This document shows positions 22,270-34,868 of a DNA stretch of 64,000 nt, one piece after another. Each line of letters begins with the position of its first letter. Position 1 is the stretch's first letter. Source of the DNA: Branchiostoma floridae (taxonomy: Eukaryota > Chordata > Leptocardii > Amphioxiformes > Branchiostomatidae); assembly GCF_000003815.2 (NCBI RefSeq), contig NC_049987.1, forward strand, positions 20,516,547 to 20,580,546, written 5' to 3'. The position numbers and the translations under genes were made by a program. The notes below the pieces were generated by a model that was not told the DNA's origin, ran no database searches, and saw only the letters and a program-made list of their open reading frames with translations.

Positions 22270-24500
22270 TTCTGCTCATCGAATGTCAGAAAGCTTTAAT
22301 ATTTTGTTGTCTTAGAACTCTCCCCTCTTAACTTTTAATTGTAGAAAACATGAATTCTGCCCATTTGGCATCCCCAGTACAGTTCAGACATCAACGTTGC
22401 TTGCTCCCATTTAAACCTAGCATAAGAGACAGTGAAACAAGTCCTTGTAAAAGTACTTACCTTTATTTCAATCTTAAAAATTCTTCTCCAGCAGTTAGTC
22501 ACAAGGGAATACTTGAGAAACATGCAAAGAAAACAGGGGGTTGTTCGGCTCGTTCACGCAGCACAGCTGACAAAAGAAAACAAACCTTACACCTTTGACC
22601 CAGTTTTACTGCCATCCGCAGGACCCAACAACTCAGATCTGTCCCTACTGTTAACTGAAGAAATTTTGACCAAATTAGGAAAGATCAGACCCTACCTGTC
22701 ACTTCTAACAAAAAAAAACCTTCAAGGTTGGGCAAAAATTTCCAAAGAAAAGAAGGATTTTCAAAGGTTTTAAGTAGGGAAAGCTTGGGGTTAAAGACGC
22801 AAGACGTGTAACTAAGATAGCCGAGAGAAACGTTATCTGTACCTGACGCTTGAGGCGGGAATACTACACGGGAACACCATAGGTGAGTTTTGTTTGATCA
22901 TTTTTGCTCAAGCAAAAATGATCAAACATCAGTGACAAGCCGTTGAAAAATTTAATGGTCTTTTCTTCGCAAAGGAGTAATCGTAGAACTGCCACAAGGT
23001 AGGGAAAGCTTGGGACAAAGACGTTTAAAAAGCAAGACGTGTAACTAAGGTAGCAAAACGTTATCTGTACCTGGCGCTTGAGGCGGGAATACTACACGGG
23101 AACACCATAGGTGAGTTTTGTTTGATCATTTTTGCTCTCAGCTTGAAGCATATGTCAAACATCAGTGACAAGCCTTTGAGAAAGTTAATGATCTTTTCTT
23201 CGCAAAGGAGTAATCGTAGAACTGCCACAAGGTAGGGAAAGCTTGGGGCAAAGACGTTTAAAAAGCAAGACGTGTGTAACTAACGGGGGCCGCCCTAAGA
23301 TGTTACGCTTTTTTACGCACTCGAACTCACGGTGCTCCATCACTAGTTGCCAAAAAGTGGTCAAGTTTAGATCAATGAATTTTTAACACATTCATCTAAA
23401 GACCATACTTGGATAAGGAATGCATTCATACGGTTCATGAACCCTTCACCCTCCGCGTTACAACTGGCAAACACCGAGGACGTTATCGTGAATATAACTT
23501 CCGATTTTGAGCTGCGTTAGACAGTGCGCCCTAACTTGCCACGCTTGTGTAATTTGCTCTCTTCGGAATCTGCCTGGTGACCAATTTAGAGAAACATAAA
23601 TAAAAATTCTACTTAAAGCTAAACGATATTAGCTTTCATTTGACAGTAGAATTGTGATTGTGTGTGCTTCTTGTCTCCAGCGAGGAGGGCTCAATCTATC
23701 ACAATCCAGGTCGTGTTTTCATGGGAAATGGGCGAAATGCACTGAATGCTGCGGTCCGACTAACAAAATCATTACGAAAAACGACAACGCCAAAATCACA
23801 AAAAAACTCTGTGAACGTATTGGGAAACATATTCGACACCAATCTGTGAAGTTTCATTTTTATGCACGGTACGAATCATTGTTAGAGTAACAAATCTTTT
23901 GGGCGTTCGCTCGTCTGCCACCTTCGGGGCCACACTCCCTGGCCAAACAACGACGGTGATGCTTATGTTGTTTTTCTATGGCCGGTCTTCTACTCAACAA
24001 ACATTTGAAGACCAATAGTGTGTAGTGTTTTGAGAAGCTTTATTTCATATGTGTATGACAGTTGTGTGACTGTTTTGTACAGGTTGTATATTTAGGGACA
24101 CGAGCCACCAATACCTAGTAACAGGTGACCACAGTGATTCGGCGTTACCAACATTATTGTGAAAATTCTGCCTGCAAAAAAAAGGGAAGTGAATATGTGT
24201 AAATATTTTTTAATGGAAAAAAAACAGTTGTTTGTTTGGACTTGGTTTATTTACCTTTCTAATCATCATAGTCAGTGGCAACAAACACGGCGTACTTATG
24301 CATAATACGATCAGCAAAAAGTCTGTGGCATCTTAGGGCAGGAAGCATCTTAGGGCGGCCCCCGTCAAGATAGCAAAACGTTATCTGTACCTGACGCGAC
24401 ATTTGTTTAGTTTGCAGTACCGCAGTTAATCCTGAAAAAAGTTCTCGGCCTCACTTAGACAGAACCGACGGAAATATTTACGAAGGATGAGGCCTATTAT
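22270..24500 (+). repeat. Module U2, a GAL3ST 5' module without a following gene
   Basis: 22270-23280 repeats U1 at high identity, including the donor-like ACACCATAGGTGAGT twice (about 22880 and 23105). It is split by a TIR element (23283-24365), after which the module resumes (TAGCAAAACGTTATCTGTAC). No GAL3ST exon follows within 4 kb, so this is an orphan copy. Confidence 0.7.
23283..24365. mobile_element. 1.08-kb TIR element with GC-rich ends
   Basis: Perfect 20-bp inverted ends ACGGGGGCCGCCCTAAGATG and CATCTTAGGGCGGCCCCCGT; a subterminal copy CATCTTAGGGCAG sits at 24329. It interrupts module U2 relative to U1: the uninterrupted site reads GTAACTAAGATAGC. Flanks CTA and CAA could be a 3-bp duplication with one change. 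No transposase is visible, so it is non-autonomous. Confidence 0.8.
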
Positions 24501-26559
24501 AAAAATGAACACGATCATATCCGGTTTGGTGGTGTTCTGATACCAAGGCAGCTTGGGTTCCTTGAAGTTCTAAGCCCTTGCGTGGAAAGAATGTTAACTT
24601 GTGGCACTGCAGACTAGATAATGCACAGGTTAATCCGGTTACTCAAGTTACACATACCTGTAGCTACTTCCTGCTCTGTCATGATACGGGGCCTATAGGA
24701 CATCAGTAGCGAATGCCTTATCTGCAAGTCCGACAAAGGGCATCAGTGAACCACAGAAGAATACCGTTACAAGTCAATGCATCGTCAACCAAGGTGTATG
24801 AGTACGTTCCGGGACGATTACACTTGTCCAAATAGATCTGATTACAAACTATAGTTCCACGAAACACATACCTTTACCAAACAATCAAGGCTTATTATGG
24901 ATAATGCCCTTATCAAAGACTTTTAAATTAATAGGTCTTACTCGTGTATTAAGGCACCTACCGTGAATGTGTGTTTTCCTCCTTATTTTGTTGATCCTTA
25001 CTTGGCATGGAAAAGTGAAAGCGTGGTGGCTTGGCCTTGTTTATGAATAAGCTTTAATCACTTTGACACTGGAAATCAGTTGGGATGGACAAAAGGGAAT
25101 TTTCAACCGTTATATGCGCAGTTTCATGCAGCCGTTTACTTCTGGTAGGTACTTAATACAGGAACAACTTTGCCTGTATTTCTAGGATAAAACTCTCCAA
25201 ATTAGCACTTCCTGGTGATAATGAGACTGGGACAAAGATTAGTGGCCCTTCTCATCCGCAAACAAATAAACATCGTGGCAGGCAAAATAACATACCTGGG
25301 GCAAACCTGTCACCAACTGTACACATATGGCATACAGCTGCTAACCAGGAGGCTTGGAGTGTCCCAGAAAATAGGTCAACATCTGAGGTTCAATTGAAAT
25401 ATTCCTTTTCTTCATTAATTGTTTAGATGAAGCCCAGATTTTCATATAATACATTTCAGGATTTTAATCATAACCTAAGGTATGTTCATACCAAAAATAA
25501 TGCAAACTTACACGACTTACTCCCTGCCCAAAGACGTATCCACTAGCCAAAAATCGTGAACCTGCCACTTGAGGATAACTTTAACACCAACTTCGACGCT
25601 CCGCTGCAGTACCACAACTTGTCGCCAGGACACCCATTATCGAACCGTCGTTTTCCAAACCCCTAAATAACTATCCACAGCGTCAAAAGTTATCTTGTCC
25701 GGAAATACACACACGCACACACTCGCCCCTCTGCACTCACGGCGACAGAAAGTGCCAGGTGAACCATTTTCGTACAAAACCTTGGTATACCGAACGCTGC
25801 CCGAGTTATATGAGATTAACCTACATACTGGGACACACAAAAATTTTGTAACCAAAACATAACCTTCTTGGCGAAGGTAATGATCAAATGGGGAACTCCA
25901 GTGTTTGAACGTGTACTTCTGCCTACGAAGAGGTCACAAAATTATGTCACCGTTCCTTGGAACTGTTAGTTTCCGGGCTTGTATTTTTCATGAAATCCGC
26001 AATGGCATTGGTGGCGCTCTTGTACGGACCTGTTAATGACTTTCTATGCCAAACTTTGCTTGTCTTGAACCTACACTTAACCTTTGTATTTGTATACATG
26101 ATAGAATATTAATGTGTCTACTGCCCTCTTTTAAGTTTTTGTGCTGTGATCTCACGTTATTCAACCGGTGTTACAGCGATGTCGACCCGACTAACCCCCC
26201 CCCCCCCAAAAACAAACACACACCCGTTTTACTTCACCCAGTGACTTGACAAAAAGAGGCAGGTAGTTTACAGACTATAGGGTGATCTGTAATGATTAAG
26301 CAAGTATAAAACAGCTAAACACTGGTATTAGATACGTCATCTGATGCAACACCACCTACCGTGACTGTGCACCTTGAACAATTAATTGACTTAAATGTGT
26401 GCTGTCTCGTGTTGTCTCAGAATGTTAAGTTTGCTGAAGTTTGATACCACATGTAGTGCAACCCGAGCCAGGTGACACTCGCCGACGTTTATTCCCAATC
26501 CCGAATAGTGATTTGTTTCGTACGGCTCTGCACATTTATTTGCTTTCTTTGCGTGCATT
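24501..26559. other. No recognised gene
   Basis: AT-rich sequence with scattered short open frames only. CTGCAGTACCACAAC (25605) belongs to a phrase that recurs at 26760 and 45330 (CTGCTGCAGTACCATAATAA and related), a dispersed repeat. A short poly-C tract lies at about 26195. Confidence 0.5.
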
Positions 26560-26810
26560 ATGCCAAGCATTACTGAAGCTACCTACATACCAAATATCAT
26601 GACGATCCAGCATCCCTTCTTGAGTTATTCTCGTCCAAAGTCTGTAACAAAATCGGGTCCTGCAGTTGAAAATAAACTTACAGCACTTTGTCTCTGCCTC
26701 AAAACATATTTACCATGTAAAGATCATGACCATATTATGAGTTTCATATCGGAAGTTCTGCTGCAGTACCATAATAAAGTCGCTCGTCATCGAACATCGT
26801 TTTTCTGATC
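26560..26810. repeat. Dispersed repeat (GAAGCTACCTACATACCAAA family)
   Basis: The block AAGCTACCTACATACCAAATATCATGACGATCC and its continuation recur in variant form at about 16945, 22105, 45115 and 45410. It is interspersed repeat sequence; its short open frame is not a gene. Confidence 0.6.
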
Positions 26811-26901
26811 CCTATGTACGCGAACCAAGTAGGTGTCGGTAAAATATCACCCTCAGTTTCTCGAACCATGCTGTCCACAGAAGACAAGCCCTAATTGTAA
26901 G

Positions 26902-27101
26902 GATTAGGTCACATTTCAAAACCAGGGCCCGGCCGAGTAGCCTTTGGGAGCAAAGCTAATGATATAAAAGATATACAAATACACAAAATGTCAAAATAAG
27001 ATTCATTGGCATGATTTGTGCACATTTCTAAGGATACATTTTAATTTTTCGTTTCTTAAAATATCCCAGCCTGGCCCCGGTTTGGAAATGTGACCTAAGC
27101 C
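26902..27101. repeat. 200-bp MITE-like inverted repeat
   Basis: TTAGGTCACATTTCAAAACC and its continuation CAGGGCCCGG (from 26904) form an imperfect inverted repeat with CTGGCCCCGGTTTGGAAATG and TGACCTAAG (to 27101). The interior is AT-rich and noncoding. I could not define a target duplication. Confidence 0.65.
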
Positions 27102-27129
27102 TAAGACGGCACCCAAAACATTAACATCT

Positions 27130-28440
27130 TGGCGAATGCAACAACAACAACAACAACATTCCTAACACACGCTTTCCTTGACTTCTGGAACAAAAAAAAC
27201 ACAAACAAGGTGAATACGTCATCACTATGACAATTTGCACTGAACTGGAGGCGGGAATGCTACACGGTAACACCATATGTGAGTTTTTTGTTGTTGTCAT
27301 TTTCGCTCTCAGCTTGAAGCTTATGTCAAACATCATTGACAACCCGTCTTCGTCAATGAGTAATCATAGGACTTCAACTAAGTCGTAAAAGCTTGGGGCA
27401 AAGAAGTTTAAAAGCAAGGCATGTAACTAGCTAGCGTAACGTTACTTGTACTTTTACCACAGCCAAGGGCACAACTACTCAAATTTGGGGCATATTTACG
27501 CTCTTAGCTTGAAACATCATTGACTAGCCGTCTTCGTAAATGAGTTATCATAGAACTTCCATGGCCAAAAAATCGAAAAAGCTTGGGGCAAAGAAGTTTA
27601 AGTGCAAGGCATGTAACTAGGTAGCGTAACGTTACTTGTACCTTTACCACAGCCGAGGGTAGACTCCCTTAATTGCAGTCTTCGGAACGGGGCTGGGTTC
27701 CACAGCAAACTCCTTTTCTCGGCAAACTCCCTTTCCCGGCACAAGAGAACATACCCAACCTTGAAAATCGCCCCCCCCCCCCCCAAAAAAAACACCCCAG
27801 CCCCGTTCCGAAGACTGCAAGGGAGTCTAAGCTGAGGGAACAGCTACTCAAATTTCGGGGAATATTTACGAATGATGATGAGGCCTTTTATAAATATGAA
27901 TAAACAAAGCTCAAACCACGGGTCCGACGTTGTACCGCCCTTGCTTAAACTATACATTGTGCTCATAACTTTGGACGCAAGAACGGCCATCGTTGAAAAT
28001 CAGTAGGTACAGCGAGAAAAAAACACGGGTTAGGAAGAAATACTTTACTGTGCTAGCGCATAGACTGACTACACAGAAAAATTAGGTTTAGCTCTGATCT
28101 CCCCAAAGTGTATGTGTCCAGAAAATAATATGGGACAAAGGAATAAAAAGTATAATGTAACGTTTTTTACATGACTGGTTTCGTTATCTATTGGTACAAT
28201 CTAGCTATGTCCTCTGGTCTGAGGCATAAGGAGTCAGGCATATCCAGGCATGCTACCGGAGGTTATTTATACCTATCACAACACAGCAAGTGAATTTTGT
28301 GGAGGACATTAACCTTTGCGTCCACTAATTTTCACCTAATTTCTAAAGACAATTACCCTCCAGAAATGGTCAACATGCACTTGATGCAGAAAATGGGGGA
28401 AGATACGACGTAAATGTCTTTCAGTTCTATAAAAAAAACG
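27130..28440 (+). promoter_or_regulatory. Module U3: 5' module of GAL3ST-2
   Basis: Contains GGCGGGAATGCTACACGGTA then ACACCATATGTGAGT, two copies of the AAAAGCTTGGGGCAAAGAAG and GCAAGGCATGTAACTAG block (27390 and 27580), and a long tail (27840-28370) shared with U4 and U5 (GTTTCGTTATCTATTGGTAC, GGAGGTTATTTATACCT). It precedes GAL3ST-2, whose acceptor TCTAAATATAG ends at 28828. The regulatory role is inferred. A MITE splits it. Confidence 0.5.
27660..27829. mobile_element. 170-bp MITE with 9-bp target duplication
   Basis: Inverted ends TAGACTCCCTTAATTGCAG / CTGCAAGGGAGTCTA continue into CTTCGGAACGGGGCTGGG / CCCCAGCCCCGTTCCGAAG. The flanks AGCCGAGGG (27651-27659) and AGCTGAGGG (27830-27838) form a 9-bp duplication with one difference, and the uninterrupted sequence AGCCGAGGGCACAACTACTC stands at 27472. 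Nine bases is typical of the Mutator group. Confidence 0.82.
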
Positions 28441-28828
28441 ACTTGGTACTGTAAATAGTCATTTTATTTGCACATGTCATGTAACGTTAGAAATTTCTAT
28501 TTCTATTTTTCTGTCCGGCGGTAAAACAGGCTCTCGGTTCAGGAGAATTCAGTTGAGACGAAGTGAGCATAGCCAGTATCATGTAGTCACAGTCAATCTG
28601 CCCAAGGAGGTTAAATTATCCGCTACAAAGATAGCACATAGAGACTCAGCCACAGAACTTCTGTTATTTTTTTGTATCTTTTGACCTGGACGTGCTATGG
28701 TCTTGATTTTTTTCAGTGACAGATAGCTTGTGACGAAAGGAAGGCGTGGTGTGTTTACCCCCTCCCCCCAAAAAGCCTAGCAGCTTGCTCTGGAACTGCA
28801 ATAATCTAACGGTCTTTTCTAAATATAG
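28441..28828. other. Upstream intron of GAL3ST-2
   Basis: Between module U3 and the coding exon. The last ~60 bases (TTGCTCTGGAACTGCAATAA, TCTAACGG, TCTAAATATAG) are conserved with GAL3ST-1. An open frame on - here overlaps the coding exon and is a shadow. Confidence 0.5.
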
Positions 28829-28847
28829 GATCATCAAAGTTGCAGAC

Positions 28848-30540
28848 ATGGTGACACACATGGCGAGCTCGAGAATGACTACGGCGTTTTGGGGCTGCAC
28901 TTTTTTGGGTTTCCTCGTCTTCGTTGGGATCGGCTTTATTTCCACAAACATGTATGAGAACAGCATGCCGAGTTCAAACTGGGCGCCACCTCACAAGATG
29001 CCCAACAGGTACTGTAACTTGCGCTTCATTAATATATTCATGAAGTTTGTAGCTCGAAGGCAAGGTTCCCCAAATCAAACTGTCCCAAGCGTGACTGTGT
29101 CTGTATCCCCCTCATGTCGAGTGCAGATATCCTGATCTAGATAGAGTGTATTGTTTTTAAAATTCTAAGTCCTGGTGTAATATTCATATTATATCACTGT
29201 CATATATGTCTCCGAGGTTTCCACCATGTACTTGCAATATGCCTCCGGGAATGAACTTGCAAATAAACTTTCTATATGTATTACACGTATCAGTAATAAA
29301 CAAGTAGAGAAGATAAGATAACGCATCAGAAAATATTACATGTAGTAGTGAACAATTTCCTTTAAAATTCATTAACAGGAAATTTTCCGGCACACGTGGT
29401 GAAGAAATCTGTGACGTCAAGCAAAACTTCGTGTTCGTGAAGGTACACAAAGCAGGAGGAACAACAGCAACCTGCATCTTCCAACGCTTCGGCTACGAAC
29501 ACAACCTGACCTTCGTTCTTCCTATGAAGATCAATAGTGAGGTCGGCTGGCCCAACATCTTAAAACGAGAAGACTTCATTCCGTCGGCGGACGGCACATT
29601 TAACGTTCTAGTTGATCACACTGTCTATCATAGGAAGTTGTTAGATCATATCATGCCTCCCGATACTGTCTACATCGCCATTCTTAGACATCCACTAGCT
29701 CAACTCAGATCTGTTTTCAACGGGTATGGCCTTGCCAAAAGGTTCCCTGAATTGAAAGGAGTAGACCCTGTTGCTTCGTTCCTGAAGGATCCCGAAAAAT
29801 ACCAAATTCCTTACGTCACAAAGTCAAAAGCACCTTACACCCTTTCCAAGAACTTCATGGCGTACGATCTTGGATTCCCTCCAGGACTTTTTGATGACCG
29901 ATCCTCTGTCGATGAGTTTGTCCAAAAGATAGCCAGAGAAATTGATTTGGTTCTTATTCTAGAGCACTTCAGCGAATCACTTGTATTGTTGAGGCGGATG
30001 ATGTGCTGGACGTTGAAAGACATTCTGTATAATGTTAGTCCCAAAAATCTGAAGGAGTACAGAAAACCAACAACGGAAAATGCAAGTTTAGTTGAGGCTC
30101 ATCGTCGCTGGAGCAATGTGGATTATATTTTATATGATTATTTCAATGCGACGCTTTGGCAGAAAATTCAAGATGAGAACAACGATTTTCACCAAGAGGT
30201 GCGCCATTTTGAAAACGTACTGCAGTCAATGACGACAAACTGTACCAAGGCAAATGTGACGCCAGTTTCTACGTGGGAAGTTAACAATGCAGCGGGAAGG
30301 CAGACAATTCCGAGAACAGCTTGGCACGATCAGTTTGATATAGATCCGCACTTGTGCCTAAAGCTGAAAATGGAATGGCAGGACTGGGAATACGTTTTGA
30401 AAAAGAAACATGTGCACAGGCCGATGGTGAAAAATGGTACAGATATAGTCAAAAGCACCATACAGTACACACGCCCCAAAATTCTGGATCAAACCCTACT
30501 TTCAAATGTCTTCAACATAACGTCGGAACAGGACGTGTAA
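28848..30540 (+). CDS. GAL3ST-2: Golgi galactose-3-O-sulfotransferase-type gene, intact
   Basis: Exons 28848-29008 and 29379-30540, same borders as GAL3ST-1, giving 440 codons plus TAA. The signal anchor, the PAPS loop KVHKAGGTT, ILRHPLAQLRS, and the LILEHFSESLVLLRRMMCW block are conserved. Against GAL3ST-1 it lacks two residues near GVDPVASF and about 22 residues around the ILEFEVQKRLVTRR segment, all in-frame differences. It gains HVHRP near the C-terminus, shared with the left fragment. Most other changes are single residues, so the copies are recent duplicates that have both stayed open. AATAAA at 30736-30741 is a likely poly(A) signal. Expected reaction: sulfate from PAPS to 3-OH of terminal galactose in the Golgi lumen; acceptor unknown. 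Confidence 0.88.
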
Positions 30541-31480
30541 TTGCAAAAGACGGCGTTTTAAAAGTTAGACATATTCTTAGTGCTTGTGTTAGCTTCTGTA
30601 AGCCTTGATACTGTTCATTGTTTTCCCTATACTAATCTGGACACAGCCACTTGTGGTTTTAGTGTTAGCTAGGCCATGTTGATTCGATTATATGATGTCA
30701 TCCTCTGGGAAGCTCAAAACTGATGTGAGCGTACGAATAAAGCGTTTTGCAAAAAAAAAGTTGCCTTCATTATAAAATCTAAGTGTATGGCATGCCGAAC
30801 AATAGTCTTCATTTTTATTCTTTTACATTTTTTCTTTGACTGTGAAATCAACTTTGTCATTTTACGACATTACTATCCTTTTTACGATATTTTTTTTGAT
30901 TATAGAAATATCATAGAAATTCGTCGTTTCTTAGTCTAGTTATCCTCCATGAATCAGTTTACATAAACGCCCCTGCAGTTCTATCAAAACCTGCTAGGGG
31001 TCCCAAACCTATACCACTTCTTATCATAAGCTATCTACCATCAAAAATTCAATGCTAGATAACAGGAACACACCTAGATTAAAACTGTTTATTCAATACC
31101 CATTTCTGTGTACAAGGTGCACAATTTGTTACTCAACTGACAAGTTCTATCTCAAAGACACAACAATATCCAAGCAAATTTATTACATATCCATATACTC
31201 AGAAGTTATTTGAGGCAGACGAAAAAGAATGTTGCTACCATTCTGGAACAAGGTGGCCACTCTTGTACAAGAATGGCCGCAAAATCACGAAATAAAGCTT
31301 CAAGAAAGAACAAAAGACTATCGTTCACTACTATTAAAAAAACTAAGTACGTACTTTGGGCACAAGTCCTACACACCCTCATACCAAATTTTAGGTTATT
31401 TGGCTTTAGCACAAGGGCATAGGAGCAAAACATGTACATTTGTTGTCAAAATAGCCCCCAAATTGCTTATTTTTTAAGTA
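30541..31480. repeat. 3' flanking module of GAL3ST-2
   Basis: 30810-31050 matches 41280-41500, downstream of the sialyltransferase gene (GTGAAATCAACTTTGNCATT, TACGACATTA, TAAGCTATCTACCA). 31215-31320 (GAACAAGGTGGCCACTCTTG, then AAGAATGGCCGCAAAATCAC) recurs at 42370 and 42735. No gene is visible. Confidence 0.65.
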
Positions 31481-32689
31481 ATGTAAGTTATAAAAAGTGT
31501 TCATGGACATCGCCCTTTGCCGAGTTCCCGGCGAACCGAAAAATTAATATTCTCCGTCTATATCTCCGTTTGTATCTCGATTTCCATAACAATGTCCAGA
31601 CGTGATTTGTTTATTACTCAGGGCCCTTCACCTTTGACATATTACTCATTCCTGTCGCTGTGCATGCGTACTCGAGACGGTGAAAATACTTATATTTCAA
31701 AAGCTGACTTGGTTGAGCCATGTTTGGAAATGTGTCTTACCGTAACCTGACAGGTGGTGCTATTAAATAGGTCAATCATCTAATGAAATGCTACCATACA
31801 TTAGAGGATCCGGCCTGGTAGAGAAAATCTATTTTCCTGTTGCCGGATCGATCCTCTCAGAACATTTCTGGAAAGCCGAATAAATAAATACGTCCGGGTC
31901 CACACCGTACACCTGGATGAGAGCAATTGATTGTTCTAAAAATCAGACAAAAATGATAACATAAAAAATAAAACATATATGTACATGTAATGCGCGGTTT
32001 TAAAGTTTACAGCCGGTTATGACTGGAATGGTTGAAACAGCAACACCTAGCTACATTGTGGGAAGGAACCAGTTAGTTCTAGTATTGTCCTGATCAAGGT
32101 GACAGACGGTGACCTAAACGTCGGCTGGGAAAAATTGAAACTTGTTTGAGTACAAATACCTCGTTATATCATTTAACCTCCTTGGTCACACAGTGATTAA
32201 CTGAACTATTCACGGATGTACGTACGTGCAAATGTAACAATAGCGTCCTTGGTCTAGTGATACAATGCGGGTGAAACTTGCATGTAGCATGAGCTCTGGA
32301 AAAAAACGTAATGGCATGATGCATAACTCAATCAAAAGTCCGGACTGTGACTGGAATTTTGCTTACCCGCCTCTTACCTACCCACTAACAGGAGTCTGGA
32401 AAATATCATTACAAACACAAATATCCATCCTCAGCTCTTCCAGTCATGCTGTGCACAACAAACAGACCTACAAACTTTAATTGTTACTTTACTTTATCCG
32501 TCCGCTTGTACCGCTGGGGGGACCCACAAACAGCACTCGAAACATGACCTAGGCGAATGCAACAACAACAAAAGCATTCCTCATTAACTCAGACTTTCTG
32601 GCAGAAAAGCCATGGCCGAGAAATGCAAACAAATTTAAGGTACGTCACGTGCACCTCTCGACAACTACTCGACTACGACAACTTTGTGC
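31481..32689. other. No recognised gene
   Basis: Includes a small inverted repeat at about 31808-31850 (ATCCGGC / GCCGGAT around TCTATTTTCC). At 32090-32160, GATCAAGGTGACAGACGGTG and AAACGTCGGCTGGG resemble the common tail of a dispersed element; I cannot place its borders. Confidence 0.4.
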
Positions 32690-33418
32690 ACTGAACTGGA
32701 GGCGGAAATTCTACACGGAAACGGACACACCAGAGGTGAGTTTTTTTTGTCATTTTTGCTTTAACTTAAAGCACATGTCAAATATCATTGCTTGATGCGT
32801 ATGCCAAACATCGTTGACAAGCCGTTCAGATAGTTGTCTTTTCTTCGTAATTGTGTAACCATCACTAAATCGTGAAATCTTTGGGCAAAGTTCAAAAGCA
32901 AATGTTACCTGTAACCTGACTCTACATTTGCTTGGTTTGCAGTACCGCAGCAGTTAAACGTGAACAAAAGTTCTCGGTCTCACTCAGACACAACCGAGGG
33001 CACAACTACTCAAATTTCTGGGCATATTTACGAAGGATGAAGCCTTTTATAAACATGAATATCCAGAAAAGCACAAACTATGCACATGTGCGCATAACTT
33101 GGGAGTCAACGGCGGCCATTTTTGAAACTCGATGATCATTAGGTGTGTGTACATCGAAAAAAACCCTGATAAGGAAGAAGATAGACCAGTCCAAAATACT
33201 TCAATATGGATTGACTACACAGAACATAATCAAGTTTAGCTCTCCCTACCAAAGTGCATGTGTCCAGAAAATTAGGACAAAGTTAGATGAACTGCTGAAA
33301 CAAAAATTACAATGTAACGTTAGTTAACGTTACGTACGTGACTGTTTTCGTAATGTTATCTATTGGTACGATCTAAATTTAGCTAGTTTTAACGTTTCTG
33401 AGTAGTTTCTGAGTTGTA
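32690..33418 (+). promoter_or_regulatory. Module U4: 5' module upstream of the sialyltransferase gene
   Basis: Shares with U3 and U5: CTGGAGGCGGAAATTCTACACGG, a donor-like ACACCAGAG|GTGAGT (32735-32740), CGCAGCAGTTAAACGTGAAC, CATATTTACGAAGGATGA, and ATCTATTGGTACGATCTA. It is cut at 33419 by a TIR element. The next gene on + is the ST8SIA-type gene 5.3 kb on, whose first coding exon begins after an acceptor, so U4 could supply its untranslated exon. That link is inference. Confidence 0.4.
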
Positions 33419-34626
33419 CCGGTGTGACAGCGATCTCGCCCCCCCCCCGAGGGGCGAGATCACTAGTGTTTTCGCCCCCCTTTAGCGTTTTCACCCCCCC
33501 CCCCTTACCCACTAGTTTTTTCGTCCCCCTTAAGAACATTGCGTCTCGGAGGGTTCTCAAGAGCAACTGGCTACTACATATTAGGCTCGCTACCTGGTAC
33601 TATACTGCACCTGGGGAGTAACGTATATGGTGTGTTACCTGGCACCTATATGGCACCTTTTTACCTGAAGATGTTATACCTCGAAAGTCGATACTATATG
33701 GTTCGATGCAAACAAGCCATTGAAATGAAAAAGACACTTTTTTTGAGGAAAAAGACACAGCTATCGCGAACGTATAAATCAACACCATCTACGGTACGAA
33801 ATAAGTCAGCTGCATGTTTTTAATTTGTCACAGTATTTTCTATCTTGTGCAGGAAACATTTCCAAAGCACTAACAAAAACACAAGTGAATAATAGTTTCT
33901 CATTATAAACACTAACTACGCGCAAGTTCATATACCTGTTGCGAAATGCTACAAAAACACTGGTAAAGTACCAGTCTTAAGAAACACGGGTAAAACACCT
34001 GATAGAGTTTCTAAATACTAGAAAAACAGTCATATTGGAGGTGAAGATACCCATAGGCTAGGTGCATATAACAAAATGTGCGATATTCTAATGAATACCT
34101 TATCTACATAACTAAGAAAGACATTTCATACTTTTTTGTGGTCAATTCATGGTAGAGGCTTCATATTGGAGATATGTACATGTACGTTGCTTGAGGACAG
34201 GTGAATACAATGAAATACATCTTATGTCGAGACTCAAGTATATGCAATAATGGGAATACAAGGGACCCAACCCTCCTTGTCCGAAACAACTTCAACTGTC
34301 TTAGTTATCAACATGTAATTACGTTAATATAATACTATGTATGGAGTTATGTATCAGACTTGTGTACTTATATCATTCTGAAACTGCATTTTGTGATTTA
34401 TACCAATCTACTTCTAAAATGTTATGTAAACCCGTTTTTTGGGGGGGGGGGCGAAATCGCTAAAGGGGGGCGAGATAGGGGGGCGAGATCACTAGCCGGG
34501 GAGGGCGAGATCGCTAGCGATGTCGTCCCGGGGGGCCAGATCGCTAGTGATTTCGCCCCCGGGGGGCGAGATCACGGGGGGGGGGGGCGAGATCACGGGG
34601 GGGGGGCGAGATCGCTGTCACACCGG
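33419..34626. mobile_element. 1.2-kb TIR element with poly-G/C GAGATCGC subterminal repeats
   Basis: Inverted ends CCGGTGTGACAGCGATCTCG / CGAGATCGCTGTCACACCGG. Next to the ends lie runs of GGGGGGCGAGATC(A/G)C, on the C-rich strand at left (33437-33535) and the G-rich strand at right (34437-34618), with several tracts of 8-12 G. The interior (33540-34430) is AT-rich with no coding content I trust. No clear target duplication. The ends could form G-quadruplexes. Confidence 0.75.
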
Positions 34627-34868
34627 CATCCAAGTACGTACTGTAAAGTACGTACGGACTTCATTTAACTGAAGGGCACGACACAAGTCAACTGTAAATT
34701 CTCAGTTACCGCTACGTACAGTAATCTACGTACTCTAATGATAAATTTGTCCGTACACATACTACTGTTGTACGGTCTGCCGGTAATTTGGCCTCGGTCA
34801 CTTGGCCACAAGTACTATTAATGTTGTGTAACGCTATTCTTCCGGGCAGGAACGCAGAACTTTAATAT

